Assembly: GCF_030345075.1 (NCBI RefSeq)
Contig: NZ_CP128361.1
Location: 6,200,001-6,264,000 of the forward strand
DNA: 64,000 nt
Direction: 5' to 3'
Source of the DNA: Solwaraspora sp. WMMA2065
GTDB lineage: Bacteria > Actinomycetota > Actinomycetes > Mycobacteriales > Micromonosporaceae
Numbering within the stretch: the stretch's first letter is position 1; each line of letters begins with the position of its first letter. The notes beneath the pieces were generated by a model. That model was not told where the DNA came from, made no database searches, and was given only the letters and a program-made list of their open reading frames with translations. Shown in pieces: positions 27,305 to 35,671 of the stretch. The translations under genes and the position numbers were made by a program.

Positions 27305-27523
27305 GAACGACTCCGAGCAACCGGTGACCTGGGTGGTGGGACGGCCGATGGCTCAGGTCGGACAGGCTCCTGCTGGAAATTCCATCGGTTGTCTCCGCAG
27401 GAGGAGAACCCGCTGCGGTGGCCGGTCAAACCTGACGAACGGATCGATCCTGATGTCCGTTCGGTCGAGCCGGGTCGGGGTGGCGTCGGCCACCCGGCTC
27501 GACCTGCCCTGCGGTGCCGGCGG

Positions 27524-27760
27524 TCAGATCAGGTCGAACTCGCCATCCTTGGCGCTGTCGATGAAGTCACGCCAGGTGGTGCGGTCGAACGACAGCACCG
27601 GCCCGCTGCGGTCCTTGCTGTCGCGCATCAGCACCGGTGCGCGGTGACCCGCCATCGCCCCGACCTCGACGCAGTTGGTGCTCTGGCTGCGGCTGCTCTT
27701 GCGCCAGGCGGGCGGGGTCGGACCGGGGACGCGCACGCTGGACTGATCTGCTGGGTTCAT
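27524..27760 (-). CDS. DUF397 domain protein, 78 aa
   Basis: The sequence shows the DUF397 pattern: AWRKSSRSQSTNCVEVG followed by VLMRDSKDRSGPVLSFDRTTWRDFI. These small proteins are partners of XRE/DUF5753 regulators in actinomycetes, which is exactly its upstream neighbour 45 bp away. AAGGAG sits about 7 nt before the ATG. The proposed role is modulation of the paired regulator in development or antibiotic control; this is family knowledge, not visible here. Confidence 0.92.
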   Translation of the reverse strand: MNPADQSSVRVPGPTPPAWRKSSRSQSTNCVEVGAMAGHRAPVLMRDSKDRSGPVLSFDRTTWRDFIDSAKDGEFDLI

Positions 27761-27805
27761 TCCTGCTCCTTGCTGGTCAAACGGACCGGGCGGGCGGACC
27801 GTCGG

Positions 27806-28957
27806 TCAGTCCGGGATCGCCTGGCCGGTCCGGCGCGTGGTCCGCTCGTGCGGTCCACGCTGGATCGGCGGCCCGGCCGGTCGGCCGGGGCCTGCCCCGC
27901 CCGCGGCGGGCGGGGACAGCGGGGCAGGGGTGGTGGGGGAGGAGGGGGCGGTGCCGTCGGGTACGGAGTCGAGCTCGGTGGCGCCGGCGGCGACGTGCCG
28001 GGCCACGGCGTCGCTGAGCCAGTCGATCGACTCCTGCGGGCTGCGGGCGGCCTCGCAGAGCCAGTCGAAGACCTGGCCGTACCGTTCGAGCACCGGCACG
28101 TCGTTGACGATCATGTCGGCGGCGAGCGTCTCGACCGCCACCGCGCTCAGGTCCTCCGGGTCGGCGAAGTGGTAGATCGAGAACGCGGTCTCCGACAGGT
28201 ACCAGGAGGCCACGGTGGCGTTCGGTGGCAGCACCCGCAGGGTGACGTTGGGCAGCTGCGCCATGGTGAGCAGATGTTTCAGCTGCGCCACCATCACGTC
28301 GGGCGGGCCGCAGCGCAGGCTGACCGCCGCCTCCTCCAGCACTGCGGTGTACTTCGGCGCCCCGTTCTCGCGCAGCAGCATCGACTGCCGGGACTGCCGG
28401 GCCGCGACCTCGGTGTCCGGGTCGTCGGCGTTGCGCTTCTGGCCGGCGGTCCGGTGGTTGGTCGCCTTCTGCAGGATCGTCCGGCGTCCGGTGGCCCGCT
28501 CGTCGACCATCTCCACCAGCGGGCGCGCCGAGAGGATGCGCACCTTCGCGTAGGCGGAGGTCTGCAGCAGGCCCGGGATGATCACCGCGCCGTACTCCTG
28601 GATCTCGGTGCAACCAGCCTCCAGCTCGGCGTACGCCCGTTGGAGGCTGGTCATCACCGCGTACGAGCTGAGAAAGGCTCGGGTGTTGCCGGCGTCGCGA
28701 GCGATGCCGACCAGATCATCGCGTTCGGAGCCGGTCACGCCGTACAGGTCGAGCAGGTCCATCACGTCGCCGACCCCCGGCCGACTGCGCCCGTTCTCGA
28801 GCCGGGAGAGCTTGGACGCGGACGCCCACTTCACTCTTTCGATCACCTGCTCACCGGTCAGTCCGGCGTGTTCCCGCAGCCGCCTCAGCTCGCTGCCGAG
28901 GCGGCGACGACGCAGGTTCGGGCTCGGTATGGGCTGCTCGGGCTCCTCGGGCTGCAC
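27806..28957 (-). CDS. XRE-family HTH regulator with DUF5753 domain
   Basis: The 383-aa protein has an N-terminal helix-turn-helix (LGSELRRLREHAGLTGEQV... ASKLSRLENG, about residues 20-75) and a DUF5753 domain (IQEYGAVIIPGLLQTSAYAK onward to about 300). A Pro/Ala/Ser-rich tail of about 60 residues follows, longer than usual. GTG 28957 is the start. It is in an operon with DUF397 downstream. Such pairs regulate morphological differentiation or secondary metabolism in streptomycetes; targets here are unknown. Confidence 0.92.
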   Translation of the reverse strand: MQPEEPEQPIPSPNLRRRRLGSELRRLREHAGLTGEQVIERVKWASASKLSRLENGRSRPGVGDVMDLLDLYGVTGSERDDLVGIARDAGNTRAFLSSYAVMTSLQRAYAELEAGCTEIQEYGAVIIPGLLQTSAYAKVRILSARPLVEMVDERATGRRTILQKATNHRTAGQKRNADDPDTEVAARQSRQSMLLRENGAPKYTAVLEEAAVSLRCGPPDVMVAQLKHLLTMAQLPNVTLRVLPPNATVASWYLSETAFSIYHFADPEDLSAVAVETLAADMIVNDVPVLERYGQVFDWLCEAARSPQESIDWLSDAVARHVAAGATELDSVPDGTAPSSPTTPAPLSPPAAGGAGPGRPAGPPIQRGPHERTTRRTGQAIPD

Positions 28958-29118
28958 CGGAAACCACCCCCGATCCGTTTGGTGACCGCCAATGTCGCGG
29001 CGATGTGGGTCACGGCCCGAAACAGTATGGCCCGATTGCTGCCTCGGTGGGGTCCTCTGGTGGGCGTGTTAGCCAAATGCGATGTTGTGCACGGCGGCGG
29101 ACGGACCGTGAGTGCGAC

Positions 29119-29364
29119 TCAGCTCGCCGCGAGGTCGCTGAGCCGCTGCCGAACCTGAACGATACTCGGGTTCGTCAATGCCGAACCGTCCGGGAAACGG
29201 ACCGTCGGTACCGTCTGATTGCCGCCGTTGACCCCCATCACGTACGCGGCCGCCTCGGCGTCCTGCTCGATGTCAACCACCTCGTAGGGAATCCGCTCCC
29301 GGTCGAACTGCGACTTGAGCCGGTGACAGTAGCCGCACCAACTGGTCGAATACATGGTCAACAT
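29119..29364 (-). CDS. mrx1: Mycoredoxin-1-like glutaredoxin, 81 aa
   Basis: A glutaredoxin fold has the active site CGYC (Cys10, Cys13) and the cis-Pro region TVPTVRFPDG. The CxYC site and actinobacterial context fit mycoredoxin, which reduces mycothiol mixed disulphides. It is divergent from uvrD2 with 149 bp between, the same neighbourhood as in mycobacteria. Confidence 0.92.
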   Translation of the reverse strand: MLTMYSTSWCGYCHRLKSQFDRERIPYEVVDIEQDAEAAAYVMGVNGGNQTVPTVRFPDGSALTNPSIVQVRQRLSDLAAS

Positions 29365-29513
29365 CTGCAGGTCCTCCGCGGTCGTCGGGCCACGGCGGGC
29401 ACTCGCCCGCCGGGTCGCCGGCCCCGGGCGGTGCCGGGGCGCAGTAGTTCCGGCCCGGGCGGCACCCGGGCTAGCCGGTGCAACGTCGCGCGAGGCTGCG
29501 ATGATTCCTACCC

Positions 29514-31730
29514 GTGGCGGCCGACATCAACTCAGACCCAGGACCAGGCCGAGTGCTGAGCGGGCTGGACCCGGAGCAGCGTACGGCGGTGACCGCTCCG
29601 CCGGTGCCGGTCTGCATCCTGGCCGGTGCCGGCACCGGGAAGACCCGGGCGATCACCAGCCGGATCGCCTACCGGGTGCTCTCCGGCGAGATCGCCGCCC
29701 GGCACGTACTGGCGGTCACCTTCACCGCGCGGGCCGCTGCCGAGATGCGGGCCCGCCTCGGCGCGCTGCACGTGGGCGGGGTGCAGGCGCGGACGTTCCA
29801 CGCCGCGGCGCTGCGCCAGGTCCGCTACTTCGCGCCCCGGCTGCTCGGCGGCCGGGAGATGCCGGAGCTGCTGGACAGCAAGGTCCGGCTGGTCACCCTC
29901 GCCGCTGGTCGGGTCGGGGTGCGCACCGACCGGGCCGCCGCCCGGGACCTGGCCGGTGAGATCGAGTGGGCGAAGTCGGCGATGGTGGAGCCGTCCGAGT
30001 ACGCCGTCGCGGCGGCGAAGGCGCTGCGGGAGACTCCGCACGAGCCGGCCAAGGTGGCCGAGGTGTACGCCGGGTACGAGCAGATCAAGCGCGGCAACGG
30101 CGTGATCGACTTCGAGGACGTGCTGCGGGCGGCGATCTGGGGCATCGAGGAGCACCCGGACGTCGCCGAGCAGGTCCGGGCCCAGTACCGGCACTTCGTG
30201 GTGGACGAGTACCAGGACGTCAACCCGTTGCAGCAACGGCTGCTCGACGCCTGGCTGGGGGAGCGGGACGACCTGACCGTGGTCGGCGACGCGAGCCAGA
30301 CGATCTACTCGTTCACCGGCGCCACGTCGGCGTACCTGGTCGACTTCGCCCGTCGGCGCCGGGAGGCGGTGGTGGTGCGACTGGTCCGCGACTACCGGTC
30401 GACGCCGCAGGTGGTGGGCCTGGCCAACACGGTGATCAGGCAGGCCAAGGGCACCGAGGCCCGGCTGCGGCTGGAGCTGGTCGGCCAGCGCGAGCCCGGC
30501 CCGGAGCCGGACGTGCGGATCTTCACCGACGAGCCGGCCGAGGCGGCGGCGGTCGCGGCGCGCTGCGCCGAGCTGATCGCGGCGGGTACGCCGGCCGCCG
30601 AGATCGCCGTGCTGTTCCGGACCAACGCCCAGTCCGAGGCGTACGAGAAGGCCCTCGCCGAGGCGGCGGTGCCGTACGTGGTGCAGGGCGCGGAGCGGTT
30701 CTTCGAACGCGCCGAGATCCGGCAGGCGATGGTCGCGCTGCGCTCGGCGGTCCGGTCGACGCCCGGGGAGACCCCGTTGGTCGAGGCGGTCACCGCCGGG
30801 CTCGCCGCGGTGGGTTGGACCCCGGACCAGCCGCCGCCCGGCGGGGCGGCGCGGGAACGCTGGGAGGCGCTCGCTGCGTTGGTCCAGCTGGCCGAGGAGT
30901 TCGGCGCCCAACCGGTGCTGGTGCCGGTGGGGGAGGCGGCGGTCAGCGAACGCCCGGTCCCGCTCGCCGACTTCTGCGCCGAGCTGCAGCGGCGGGCGGC
31001 GGCGCAGCACGTGCCGACCGTCGCCGGAGTCACCCTCGCCTCCCTGCACTCGGCCAAGGGCCTGGAGTGGGACGCGGTCTTCCTGGTCGGGCTCGCCGAC
31101 GGGACACTGCCCACTACGTACGCCCGCACGGCCGAGCAGCTGGAGGAGGAGCGCCGGCTGCTCTACGTCGGGGTGACCCGGGCCCGGCAGTGGCTGTGGC
31201 TGTCCTACGGTGCCGCCCGGTCGCCGGGCGGGCGGACCCGCCGGCCCTGCCGGTTCCTGCCGCAGCTGGACCGCTCGGGCGGTGGTGCCGGCGGTGCTCG
31301 GCGCGGCGGTCCGGGGGCGGGCCGCTCCGGCGAGCGCCGACGCGGCCAGCCGGTCTCCTGCCGGGTCTGTGGGACCACGTTGCTGGCCGGCGTCGACCGC
31401 AAGCTGGGCCGGTGCGCCACCTGTCCGTCGGATCTGGACGAGGATCTGCTGGACCGGCTGCGGGCGTGGCGGTCGCGGGTTTCCGGCGACCAGCGGGTGC
31501 CGGCGTACGTGGTGTTCACCGACGCGACCCTGCTGGCGATCGCCGAGCGGCGGCCCGGCAGCGACGCCGAGTTGCTGGCGATCGCCGGGATCGGCCCCCG
31601 CAAGCTGGGACTCTACGGTCCGTCGGTGCACGCTCTGGTGGGCGGTGTGGCCGTAGATGATCTTGACTGGCAAAAAAGTTCGGAATCCGACCCGGAAAAT
31701 GGTTTGCCCCCGGCGTCGCAAGAGGCTTAG
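29514..31730 (+). CDS. uvrD2: ATP-dependent DNA helicase UvrD2
   Basis: The 738-aa SF1A helicase has Walker A AGAGTGKT (37-44) and motif II DEYQD starting at Asp231. Motif V is SLHSAKGLEWD and motif VI LLYVGVTRAR. A tetracysteine module follows (Cys616, 619, 634, 637), then a C-terminal HRDC domain (about 645-715). This helicase-tetracysteine-HRDC order is the UvrD2 hallmark; the cysteine module is needed for unwinding in the mycobacterial enzyme. The start is GTG 29514. The last approximately 35 bp of the gene contain the putative whiB7 promoter, and the C-terminal tail after HRDC is short and uncharacteristic. Confidence 0.94.
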   Translation: MAADINSDPGPGRVLSGLDPEQRTAVTAPPVPVCILAGAGTGKTRAITSRIAYRVLSGEIAARHVLAVTFTARAAAEMRARLGALHVGGVQARTFHAAALRQVRYFAPRLLGGREMPELLDSKVRLVTLAAGRVGVRTDRAAARDLAGEIEWAKSAMVEPSEYAVAAAKALRETPHEPAKVAEVYAGYEQIKRGNGVIDFEDVLRAAIWGIEEHPDVAEQVRAQYRHFVVDEYQDVNPLQQRLLDAWLGERDDLTVVGDASQTIYSFTGATSAYLVDFARRRREAVVVRLVRDYRSTPQVVGLANTVIRQAKGTEARLRLELVGQREPGPEPDVRIFTDEPAEAAAVAARCAELIAAGTPAAEIAVLFRTNAQSEAYEKALAEAAVPYVVQGAERFFERAEIRQAMVALRSAVRSTPGETPLVEAVTAGLAAVGWTPDQPPPGGAARERWEALAALVQLAEEFGAQPVLVPVGEAAVSERPVPLADFCAELQRRAAAQHVPTVAGVTLASLHSAKGLEWDAVFLVGLADGTLPTTYARTAEQLEEERRLLYVGVTRARQWLWLSYGAARSPGGRTRRPCRFLPQLDRSGGGAGGARRGGPGAGRSGERRRGQPVSCRVCGTTLLAGVDRKLGRCATCPSDLDEDLLDRLRAWRSRVSGDQRVPAYVVFTDATLLAIAERRPGSDAELLAIAGIGPRKLGLYGPSVHALVGGVAVDDLDWQKSSESDPENGLPPASQEA

Positions 31731-31733
31731 CCT
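31696..31733 (+). promoter_or_regulatory. Putative whiB7 promoter with AT-rich WhiB7 site
   Basis: AAAAT (31696-31700) lies directly upstream of a -35-like TTGCCC (31704-31709). A 17-18 bp spacer separates it from TTAGCC/TAGCCT (31727-31733). An AT-rich patch immediately before the -35 is the known mark of WhiB7-activated promoters, so autoactivation is likely. The assignment is inferred from sequence and context. Confidence 0.55.
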
Positions 31734-31821
31734 CAGGTCACACCTCGCGAGCAGTGGGCGTTCTCGCTGCTCCGTCGGGGTGGAGGGTTTTCGTGACGAG
31801 TCCAGGCAGGAGGTGACGACG

Positions 31822-32148
31822 GTGCTGAGCTACGAGACTTCCACGCTGTCGACGCTGACCGCTGCCTGCGCTCCGACGGTCGGTGGCTATCTGGCCGCCG
31901 TCGCGCCCATCGGTCACTCGGCAGTGGCGCACCAGGACCAGATCCAGATCCAGGTCGAGCAGCACCGCACGGTCAACGGGTGGGCTGGCGTCGATCAGGG
32001 CTGGCTCCGGCTCCGGGGTGCGTCCGTAGTCGCGACGACCAATGGCACCAGCAGCTCCGAAGGCAGCGTTCGCACCACCATCCCGGCGGCCAAGAAGCCG
32101 TTCATGGATGCTGCCCGCGGTGTTCCCCCTCGAGGAAGGCCGGTCTGA
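31822..32148 (+). CDS. whiB7 leader open reading frame, 108 aa
   Basis: GTG 31822 follows a very strong RBS (GGCAGGAGGTGA, 31805-31816). The frame encodes LSYETSTLSTLTAACAPTVG and continues to a TGA at 32146-32148, within the antiterminator hairpin of the whiB7 leader. No domain is visible; it is rich in Thr, Ala and Gln. In mycobacteria and streptomycetes, translation of a uORF controls whiB7 by ribosome-dependent attenuation, and position and RBS here fit that role. At 108 codons it would be long for such a leader, so the peptide might also have its own function. The protein sequence itself is not recognised. Confidence 0.7.
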   Translation: MLSYETSTLSTLTAACAPTVGGYLAAVAPIGHSAVAHQDQIQIQVEQHRTVNGWAGVDQGWLRLRGASVVATTNGTSSSEGSVRTTIPAAKKPFMDAARGVPPRGRPV

Positions 32149-32215
32149 CACCAGACCACACCGGCTCACCTCGAGGCCGCGGAACCCGCAACCGGGATCC
32201 GCGGCCTTAGTTTTT
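32115..32215 (+). promoter_or_regulatory. whiB7 terminator/antiterminator attenuator
   Basis: The terminator is GGCCGCGGA (32175-32183) paired with TCCGCGGCC (32198-32206), with an inner CCCG/CGGG stem and CAAC loop, followed by TTAGTTTTT. The antiterminator right arm is the contiguous CCTCGAGGCCGCGG at 32169-32182. It can pair with CCTCGAGG (32128-32135) and CCGCGG (32115-32120), while GCCGGT (32139-32144) pairs with ACCGGC (32160-32165). This sequesters most of the terminator 5' arm. All left arms lie in uORF codons, so a ribosome finishing the uORF would block antitermination. Confidence 0.82.
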
Positions 32216-32285
32216 GCCGCCGCACAGGTACGAGCAAGTCGGAAGCGATCCACGAGATCGAAGCGAAGAAAGAGGTGACCGGGCG

Positions 32286-32690
32286 ATGAGTCTGGCGTTT
32301 GCCACTCTCGACCGCAGCGACTACCAGCCGGGGTGCCGGCCGGCCGCAACGGGCCAGCCGGACGTCGTGGCGGAGCTGCCGTGCCGGAAGTTCGACCCTG
32401 ACCTGTGGTTCTCCGACTCCCCGACGGAGCTGGAGCTGGCCAAGTCGCTCTGCGTGGACTGCCCGCTGCGGGTGGAGTGCCTCGCCGGGGCGATCGAGCG
32501 GGCCGAGCCGTGGGGCGTCTGGGGCGGCGAGATCTTCGAGCGGGGGGCGGTCGTGCCGCGTAAGCGGCCCCGCGGCCGGCCACGCAAGGAGGACCTGGCC
32601 CGTGACGCCGCCCTGCGGGGCGAAGTCGAGGCACGCATGGCGGCCAACGGCGTCGTCGGTGCCCGCGGCACCGTCCGGCTGGCGGCCTGA
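32286..32690 (+). CDS. whiB7: WhiB7 antibiotic-resistance transcription factor
   Basis: The 134-aa protein has the four cluster cysteines (Cys33, 56, 59, 65) for a [4Fe-4S] cluster and the EPWGVWGG turn that contacts the sigma factor. A C-terminal AT-hook RGRPRK (96-101) distinguishes WhiB7 from other WhiB proteins. It binds SigA and AT-rich DNA upstream of -35 elements to switch on intrinsic resistance genes. ATG 32286 is used, with AAAGAGGTG upstream; an in-frame extension to 32214 begins in the terminator U tract and is rejected. Regulation is by the upstream promoter and attenuator described separately. Confidence 0.96.
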   Translation: MSLAFATLDRSDYQPGCRPAATGQPDVVAELPCRKFDPDLWFSDSPTELELAKSLCVDCPLRVECLAGAIERAEPWGVWGGEIFERGAVVPRKRPRGRPRKEDLARDAALRGEVEARMAANGVVGARGTVRLAA

Positions 32691-32775
32691 CATGCATCGG
32701 ATCACGACGAGCACCGGCCGGGCGCCGGCACAGACCACCCACACCGCAGCACCGACCATCACAGGAGAAACCGTC

Positions 32776-32919
32776 ATGCACTTGCTCTACGAGGCGCTCT
32801 CCCGGGCGCGAATGCAACCGCCTCAGGCCGGCACCGCGCGTACTGAGGCACCCCGATCCGCCCGCACCGTCGCCATGCAGGCCCGGCACCTCTGGGCCCG
32901 CAGCCTGAGCGGGCGCTGA
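32776..32919 (+). CDS. Small basic protein downstream of whiB7, 47 aa
   Basis: ATG 32776 is preceded by AGGAG (32763-32767) with good spacing. The product starts MHLLYEALSRARMQPPQ and is Arg/Ala-rich. It ends just before a perfect terminator, and shares the whiB7 transcription direction 85 bp downstream, so it may belong to the whiB7 operon. No family is recognised. Confidence 0.6.
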   Translation: MHLLYEALSRARMQPPQAGTARTEAPRSARTVAMQARHLWARSLSGR

Positions 32920-32923
32920 CCGA

Positions 32924-32957
32924 GCCCGGTCCCCGCTGTACACAGCGGGGACCGGGC
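32924..32957 (+). terminator. Perfect hairpin ending the whiB7 operon
   Basis: A 15-bp perfect stem (32924-32938 with 32943-32957) has a TACA loop. It lies between the small downstream gene and the convergent AarF-like gene. Confidence 0.85.
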
Positions 32958-32983
32958 ACTACCCCACCACCCGTGCGTGCGGG

Positions 32984-34312
32984 TCAGCCGGTCGGGGCGA
33001 AACCCGGCAGCCAGCGCCGCACCACGTCCCGGTACCGGGCCCGGGCCTCCAGTTGGCTGAGCACCCCGATCGAGCCGAGCGTCACCCGGTGGATCAACAG
33101 GTAGGCCGGCGGCAGGTTGAGGTGTCGGCTCAGCTGGTAAGCCGGCGACTTCGGGTTGGCCAGCCGGGCCGCCTCGTCGCGCAGCCACTGCCGGGTGAAC
33201 TGGAACTCCTCGGCCGCCAGCGGCGCCAGCATCGGCAGCAGGAAGTCGAGCACCGCTGGGGCGTCGATCGGGTCGTCCGGTTTGATGAAGCCCTCGTCGC
33301 GCAGCCCGGCCACCACCGCGTCGGCGTCCCCGTCGAGCGTCAGCCGGACCAGCCGGCCGATCGGCTCGGGATGCCCGCCGGGCAGTCGGGCCACGGCACC
33401 GAAGTCGACCACGCCGAGCCGGCCGTCGTCGAGCAGCCGGAAGTTGCCCGGATGCGGGTCGGCGTGCAGCAGCCCGGCGCGGGCCGGCGCGGAGAAATGC
33501 AGCACCGCCATCAGCAGCCCGGCCCGGTCGCGTTGGTCCGCCGTACCGGAAGAAACGATCTTCGAAAGCGGGATGCCGTCGATCCACTCGGTGACCAGCA
33601 CCCGGGGCGCGGCGGCGAGCACCGCCGGCACCATGATCTGGTCGTCGCCGGCGTACGCGGTGGCGAACGCCCGCTGCGACTCGGCCTCCAGCTCGTAGTC
33701 CAGCTCCTCGGCCAGCCGGTTCAGCAGCTCGTTGAGCAGCGGCTTGATGTCCAGCCCAGGCTGGATCGCCCGGAACATGGTGCTCAGCCGGGACAACTGC
33801 TTGAAGTCAGCGAGCAGGGCGTCGCCGGCCCCCGGATACTGCACCTTGACCGCCACCGGCCGGCCAGCTGCGGAGCCGTCGCGCCACACCGCCCGGTGCA
33901 CCTGGCCGATGCTGGCCGCGGCGGCCGGCCGGTCGTTGAATTCGACGAACCGTTCCCGCCAGTCGGCGCCGAGCTGCTCGGCCAGCACCTTGTGCACCGA
34001 CCCGGCGGGCAACGGCGGGGCGGCCTCCTGCAGCTTGGTCAAGGCTTGGCGGTACGGAGCGGCGAGCTCCTCCGGCAGCGCCGCCTCGAACACCGACAGC
34101 GCCTGTCCCGCCTTCATCGCACCACCCTTGAGCTGTCCGAGCACGCTGAACAGCTGCTCGGCGGTGCGTTCCTGGATCTCGGTGGAGATCACGTCGGAGG
34201 CGAGCCCGGTGACCCGCTTGCCCAGCCCCAGGACGGTGCGGCCGGCGAAGCCGATCGGCAGCGCGGCGAGTTTGGCGGTCCTGGACACGGCCCAGCGAGG
34301 GATTTCGGTCAC
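32984..34312 (-). CDS. AarF/ABC1/UbiB-family atypical kinase
   Basis: The 442-aa protein has the ABC1 signature KxGQ as AMKAGQALSVFE. The Ala-rich nucleotide loop AAASIGQVHRA, the VKVQYPG lysine, the HADPHPGNF catalytic loop and the DFGAV metal-binding motif all follow. These ATP-binding proteins support quinone or lipid metabolism; the actinobacterial member next to whiB7 has no defined substrate. GTG 34312 lies 10 bp after the TAA of the ThiF-like gene, so the two form an operon. Confidence 0.92.
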   Translation of the reverse strand: MTEIPRWAVSRTAKLAALPIGFAGRTVLGLGKRVTGLASDVISTEIQERTAEQLFSVLGQLKGGAMKAGQALSVFEAALPEELAAPYRQALTKLQEAAPPLPAGSVHKVLAEQLGADWRERFVEFNDRPAAAASIGQVHRAVWRDGSAAGRPVAVKVQYPGAGDALLADFKQLSRLSTMFRAIQPGLDIKPLLNELLNRLAEELDYELEAESQRAFATAYAGDDQIMVPAVLAAAPRVLVTEWIDGIPLSKIVSSGTADQRDRAGLLMAVLHFSAPARAGLLHADPHPGNFRLLDDGRLGVVDFGAVARLPGGHPEPIGRLVRLTLDGDADAVVAGLRDEGFIKPDDPIDAPAVLDFLLPMLAPLAAEEFQFTRQWLRDEAARLANPKSPAYQLSRHLNLPPAYLLIHRVTLGSIGVLSQLEARARYRDVVRRWLPGFAPTG

Positions 34313-34322
34313 CTGGCCATTG

Positions 34323-35429
34323 TTACCGACGATCGCGGACCGTGACCCCTGGCTGAGCGTGGCTCATGCCACCGGCCCCCGGAGCGTGGCCCATCCCATC
34401 GGCAGGGCTCCGCCCCGGTGTGCAGCGGCGCGGGCGGCGACGGTGGCAGTGGCAGCCCTGGTGGGCAGGCCAGGCCCGGCGTCGCAGCCGGGCCGGGGCG
34501 TGCACCTCGAGCGCCGCCCCGATCGTCTCCGGGCTCCCACCGTCGACGAACGCCAGGATCTCGGCCGTCCCGACGCTCACCGCCGCCAGCAGGGTCGCCG
34601 AGTCGCAGATCGTCGCCGGGCCGATCGCGCACAGTTGCGACGCCAGCTGCGGCCAGCCCGGATCCCGGTCCTGGCGGTGCAGGTCCAGGCAGTTGAGGCA
34701 CGGTGTGCCGGTCGTCGGCACGAGCGGGCCGACCACCGGCGTCCGGTCCCGGATGTCGACCAGCAGGTGGGCCTGCCGGTGCCGGGCGTAGCTCGCGGCG
34801 AGCAGGTTGGCTGGCCGGTCGGCGCCGAGCAGCACCGTCAGGGTGGCCTGGCCGGGCCGTACCGGGCGGGTCTCGACCCCGGGAACCGCCTGGCTGACGG
34901 CGGCGGCGACGGCTTCCCGGGCTTCGCGCGTATCGGCCAGGTCGATGGCGACGTGGCCGATCCCCGCCTCGGCCACCGCGACGGCCAGCGGCCGGGCCAG
35001 CCGACCCCGGCCGGTCAGCACGATCCGGGCGGCGGCGCGCCGCCGCAGGATCTGCGCCGGGGTGCCGGGAAGTTCGTCGCGGCGCAGCGCCAGGGCGGTC
35101 GCCTCGGCGGTCAACCGGTGCCGGGCGTGCTCCGGCAGGTTCGCTGGCAGCAGGGTGTGCGCGCCGACGATCAGGCCTCGGGCGATCAGCATGTCCAGCA
35201 GGTGCCGGGCCTGGTCGGCCGGGACGCCGAGCCGGACGGCGTGGTCCACTACGGCGCGGGTCGACCGGCTGCCGTCGAGGAGGTCGAGCAGCCGGGACAG
35301 TGCCGGGTCGGTGAGGTCGAGCAGTACGGCGTGCGCCGGGTCCGAGCCGAGCTGCAGAGTGTCGCGGTCCCGCCAGAGGCGGGCCAGGCCGGGCAACAGA
35401 GTCGGCCTGAGCAGGGGATTGGTGGGCAT
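34323..35429 (-). CDS. ThiF/E1-like adenylyltransferase-fold protein (TOMM leader-binding type)
   Basis: ATG 35429 gives a 368-aa protein. It has an N-terminal winged-helix-like region resembling peptide-recognition domains (DPALSRLLDLLDGSRSTRAV) and then an E1-like Rossmann segment (IVLTGRGRLARPLAVAVAEA). A zinc knuckle-like CLNC at mid-protein is complemented by CHCH near the C-terminus. Related proteins are annotated as TOMM/cyclodehydratase docking partners, but no YcaO or precursor peptide is visible here. It is first in an operon with the AarF-like kinase. Its real role in this conserved actinobacterial locus is unknown. Confidence 0.82.
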   Translation of the reverse strand: MPTNPLLRPTLLPGLARLWRDRDTLQLGSDPAHAVLLDLTDPALSRLLDLLDGSRSTRAVVDHAVRLGVPADQARHLLDMLIARGLIVGAHTLLPANLPEHARHRLTAEATALALRRDELPGTPAQILRRRAAARIVLTGRGRLARPLAVAVAEAGIGHVAIDLADTREAREAVAAAVSQAVPGVETRPVRPGQATLTVLLGADRPANLLAASYARHRQAHLLVDIRDRTPVVGPLVPTTGTPCLNCLDLHRQDRDPGWPQLASQLCAIGPATICDSATLLAAVSVGTAEILAFVDGGSPETIGAALEVHAPARLRRRAWPAHQGCHCHRRRPRRCTPGRSPADGMGHAPGAGGMSHAQPGVTVRDRR

Positions 35430-35470
35430 GGACAACAGGCTGTCACCGTAACGGAACGCTCGTTGGCTCG

Positions 35471-35532
35471 TTATCCACAGCCTGTGCCCCGCACATCCTC
35501 GGTTATCCACAGGTTCCGGGGAGTTTTCCACA
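35471..35532 (+). other. Cluster of three DnaA boxes
   Basis: TTATCCACA occurs twice exactly (35471-35479 and 35503-35511) and TTTTCCACA once (35524-35532), all in the same orientation within 62 bp. The first two match the strongest DnaA-box consensus. The cluster lies in the 242-bp gap between the ThiF-like and DUF5679 genes. Confidence 0.8.
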
Positions 35533-35671
35533 GCCCGGTCGGTGGGGTGTCGCGGCTCGGACATGACGCAGCGTGTAGTGGCGTACGACCGGCTGTTGGT
35601 GGTTGTGGTTTGCGATGGCCGTGCGCGTCGAAGGGGCGGCTCCAGCCGCCCCTTCGACGCAGCGCCGCGAG

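Noticed and set aside
31657-31821. Upstream in-frame extension of the whiB7 leader ORF
   Set aside because: It overlaps the end of uvrD2 and the putative promoter; the strong RBS points to GTG 31822.
35471-35532. Chromosomal origin of replication
   Set aside because: Only three DnaA boxes, no AT-rich unwinding element, and no dnaA, dnaN, rpmH or gyrase genes in the window.
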